NCBI RefSeq assembly: GCF_900115495.1
Contig: NZ_FOWR01000052.1
Location: 1 to 32,515 of the forward strand
DNA length: 32,515 bases
Source: Enterovibrio norvegicus DSM 15893
GTDB lineage: Bacteria > Pseudomonadota > Gammaproteobacteria > Enterobacterales > Vibrionaceae
Direction: 5' to 3'
Shown here: piece after piece, positions 30,954 to 32,515 of the stretch
Numbering within the stretch: the first letter of the stretch is position 1
Layout: each line of letters begins with the position of its first letter
The notes under the pieces: generated by a model
Database searches by the model: none
What the model was told of the DNA's origin: nothing
The model's input: only the letters and a program-made list of their open reading frames with translations
Program-made: the position numbers and the translations under genes

Positions 30954-32123
30954 ATGAGTTGTTTGATAAGGGTAGCTTTCATTTTTGTTTTATTGTTTCC
31001 TACATTTTCAATCGCAGCAGATCTCCAAAATTTCACCGCTAATTTTTTGTTCACTGACTCAAACGGTGCAAATCCCATTCATAATCGAGCCATTTGTAAA
31101 TGTGAAAATATCTATCTAAAAAACGTCTCGACGCATGGGGTGAATAACACCCCAATAGGTAGTGCTCTAAATACGGGGGTTTACAAGGTGTTTCGCCGCG
31201 TACCCTATCAACTTATTGCTACGTTTACGGCGAACAGTTGGTCTTACGGTGAAGTGAAAAGTATTCAGGTATGCCAAAGCTTTACGGGGGGTGGGCTTAA
31301 TTTAAGCGTTCAGCATTACGGCTCAGGAATTGCCGCAAATGGAGAGAGAGGCGACAACATAAATTTATCCACCTTTAAACCCACTGTGCTTACTACCCCA
31401 ACGCCAAGTACACAAGCATGCCAAGGTGAGACGGTTCAACTGAACGCAACAGGCGCAGATTCTTATGTGTGGTCGCCGTCAACGGGGCTAAATTCAAACA
31501 CAATTCCAAATCCGACTGCCACGCTTATGTCTTCCCAAATGTTTACTGTTACAGGGTCGAAAACATACAACCTTGCGAATATGTGGAGTCCATCTTCTTT
31601 GACGTGCAGCAGTTCTCGAAGCGTCACCATTAACGTTGAGAACATTTACGCGTGTGACGCCGGAAGAAAGGGAATGACTTGGCAAAAGAACAGTCATGGT
31701 GACGTTGCGACCGTTGTTGATGTCGGGTGTGGTAACGGTGCAGACAAATGCGATCCCATACAAGGAGATACTTTGTGTACGGAGGTTAGACCCGTGTTGT
31801 GTATCCATCCTTCTAACTTCGCTAAACCAGAGGGCAACCTTGGAATCTATCAGCCAGGATGGCTAAATGAACCGAATAAGTATCACAAGTGGTCTGGTGG
31901 CGTTATTGCTACGTCCCCACCGGTTTCTCCAGAGGCGGAAAACTTTGATTCAGTGACTGAAGTGAACAAGTTCTGTAAAAAGACATTTGGTGAAGACTGG
32001 CGCGTGGCTGAGTTTCATGATGGCTGGGGCTGGAATTTCATGGCGTATGGAAATCCAATCAATACCTCTCGATTTTGGGTAAACATCAACGATCAGATAA
32101 ATGGGAACTGTTGGATAAATTGA
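30954..32123 (+). CDS. Secreted Cys-rich protein with an Ig-like segment
   Basis: A 389-aa protein with a signal peptide (about residues 1-21, cleaved after FSIAA). The first third has paired Cys (CKCENIYL). Residues about 150-225 read TQACQGETVQLNATGADSYV, then WSPSTGLNSNTIPNPTATL and FTVTGSK. This is the pattern of bacterial PKD/Ig-like surface domains. The C-terminal part contains several Cys and an aromatic stretch, FHDGWGWNFMAYGNP, ending FWVNINDQINGNCWIN, loosely like lectin-type folds. No catalytic motif is seen. It is probably extracellular or surface attached, with an adhesive or binding role as a guess. The copied repeat and an IS256 element follow 20 bp after its stop. Confidence 0.7.
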   Translation: MSCLIRVAFIFVLLFPTFSIAADLQNFTANFLFTDSNGANPIHNRAICKCENIYLKNVSTHGVNNTPIGSALNTGVYKVFRRVPYQLIATFTANSWSYGEVKSIQVCQSFTGGGLNLSVQHYGSGIAANGERGDNINLSTFKPTVLTTPTPSTQACQGETVQLNATGADSYVWSPSTGLNSNTIPNPTATLMSSQMFTVTGSKTYNLANMWSPSSLTCSSSRSVTINVENIYACDAGRKGMTWQKNSHGDVATVVDVGCGNGADKCDPIQGDTLCTEVRPVLCIHPSNFAKPEGNLGIYQPGWLNEPNKYHKWSGGVIATSPPVSPEAENFDSVTEVNKFCKKTFGEDWRVAEFHDGWGWNFMAYGNPINTSRFWVNINDQINGNCWIN

Positions 32124-32141
32124 TCACGACTCTCGAGACGT

Positions 32142-32164
32142 GATTGCTGCGGGGACAGACACTC
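32142..32164. repeat. Copy of the GATTGCTGCGGGGACAGACA repeat
   Basis: Identical over 23 bp to 27294-27316. It abuts the left end of the IS256 element. Confidence 0.85.
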
Positions 32165-32177
32165 AAAATCGGTGGCA

Positions 32178-32206
32178 GAGACTGTAACTAATTTTGTGTA
32201 ACTGGC
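32178..32206. repeat. Probable left inverted repeat of the IS256-family element
   Basis: GAGACTGTAACTAATTTTGT followed by GTAACTGGC. The GAGACTGT-A/T-rich start is typical of IS256-group ends, and the transposase gene begins about 40 bp further on. The right end is outside the window. Confidence 0.6.
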
Positions 32207-32244
32207 TATCACACCATACTCTAATGAGAGTTAAGGATAGGCAG

Positions 32245-32515
32245 ATGCGCATGAACAAGAAAGAACTCGAAGCTTTCGCAAAGGAAGCAGCCAAAGGTAT
32301 CAAAACACCTGAGGACTTGAACGAATTTAGCCAGATGTTGAAAAAAATCACCGTCGAAGCAGCGTTGAATGCTGAAATGGATGAGCACCTAGGCTACGAA
32401 AAACATCAAAAGTCGCCATCAAACAACAGTCGGAATGGCACGAGCAGCAAACGTGTCAAAACCGAAGAGGGCGAATTTGATCTTGATACACCGCGCGACC
32501 GCGATGGCTCCTTTG
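32245..32515 (+). CDS. IS256-family transposase, N-terminal part (cut by window edge)
   Basis: From ATG 32245, with AAGGAT seven bases upstream, the frame stays open to the window edge (90 codons). The protein begins MRMNKKELEAFAKEAAKGIK. LKKITVEAALNAEMDEHLGY followed by EKHQKSPSNNSRNGTSS is the characteristic N-terminal signature of IS256-group (mutator-type) DDE transposases. Only the DNA-binding part is inside the window. ATG 32251 is an alternative start. Confidence 0.9.
   Translation, partial: MRMNKKELEAFAKEAAKGIKTPEDLNEFSQMLKKITVEAALNAEMDEHLGYEKHQKSPSNNSRNGTSSKRVKTEEGEFDLDTPRDRDGSF

Overview
The window looks like a chromosomal accessory region of a marine gammaproteobacterium, most likely Vibrionaceae. 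The reasons are the style of the LuxI/LuxR pair, the TRAP transporter with its Cache-domain two-component system, and the insertion-sequence types at both ends. The assignment is an inference from protein style and moderate GC content, not from a marker gene.

Layout. 1-3600 is an insertion-sequence scrap zone. It holds a partial tyrosine integrase, a broken IS3-family element, a 475-bp tandem duplication carrying a small membrane protein gene (one intact copy, one truncated), a Y1/RAYT-type transposase, and copies of a short repeat with core CTGCGGGGACAGACAC. 3700-6250 holds a 44-aa membrane peptide gene, an FRG-domain protein and a short-form phosphotransacetylase. 6750-12013 is a TRAP uptake system (DctP, DctQ, DctM) followed by a Cache-domain histidine kinase and a NarL-type response regulator, probably for a 2-oxoacid or similar carboxylate.

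12193-15301 is a quorum-sensing locus: luxI on the minus strand, a divergent gene that reads as a degenerate RibD, and a luxR. 15398-26433 is the most unusual part. A group-IV PLP decarboxylase and a small exported protein lie on the minus strand. Opposite them is an operon of eight genes, each overlapping the next: KASIII-like, adenylating ligase, KASIII-like, adenylating ligase, alpha/beta hydrolase, transglutaminase-like, KASIII-like, and a membrane-anchored hydrolase. There is no carrier protein, no NRPS module and no transporter. I found three 20-bp lux-box-like palindromes. They lie before luxI, before the RibD-like gene and before the eight-gene operon, each about 42 bp before a plausible start site. 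The simplest reading is an acyl-homoserine-lactone-controlled pathway that joins activated amino acids or other carboxylates through KASIII-type acyl transfer and a transglutaminase-like amide step. The product is unknown and I do not recognise the cluster.

26630-32123 holds a lipoprotein, a serine/threonine dehydratase-like gene paired with an ornithine-cyclodeaminase-like gene and a divergent LysR regulator, and a secreted Cys-rich protein with an Ig-like segment. The window ends in the start of an IS256-family transposase. Copies of the GGGGACAGACAC repeat recur here.
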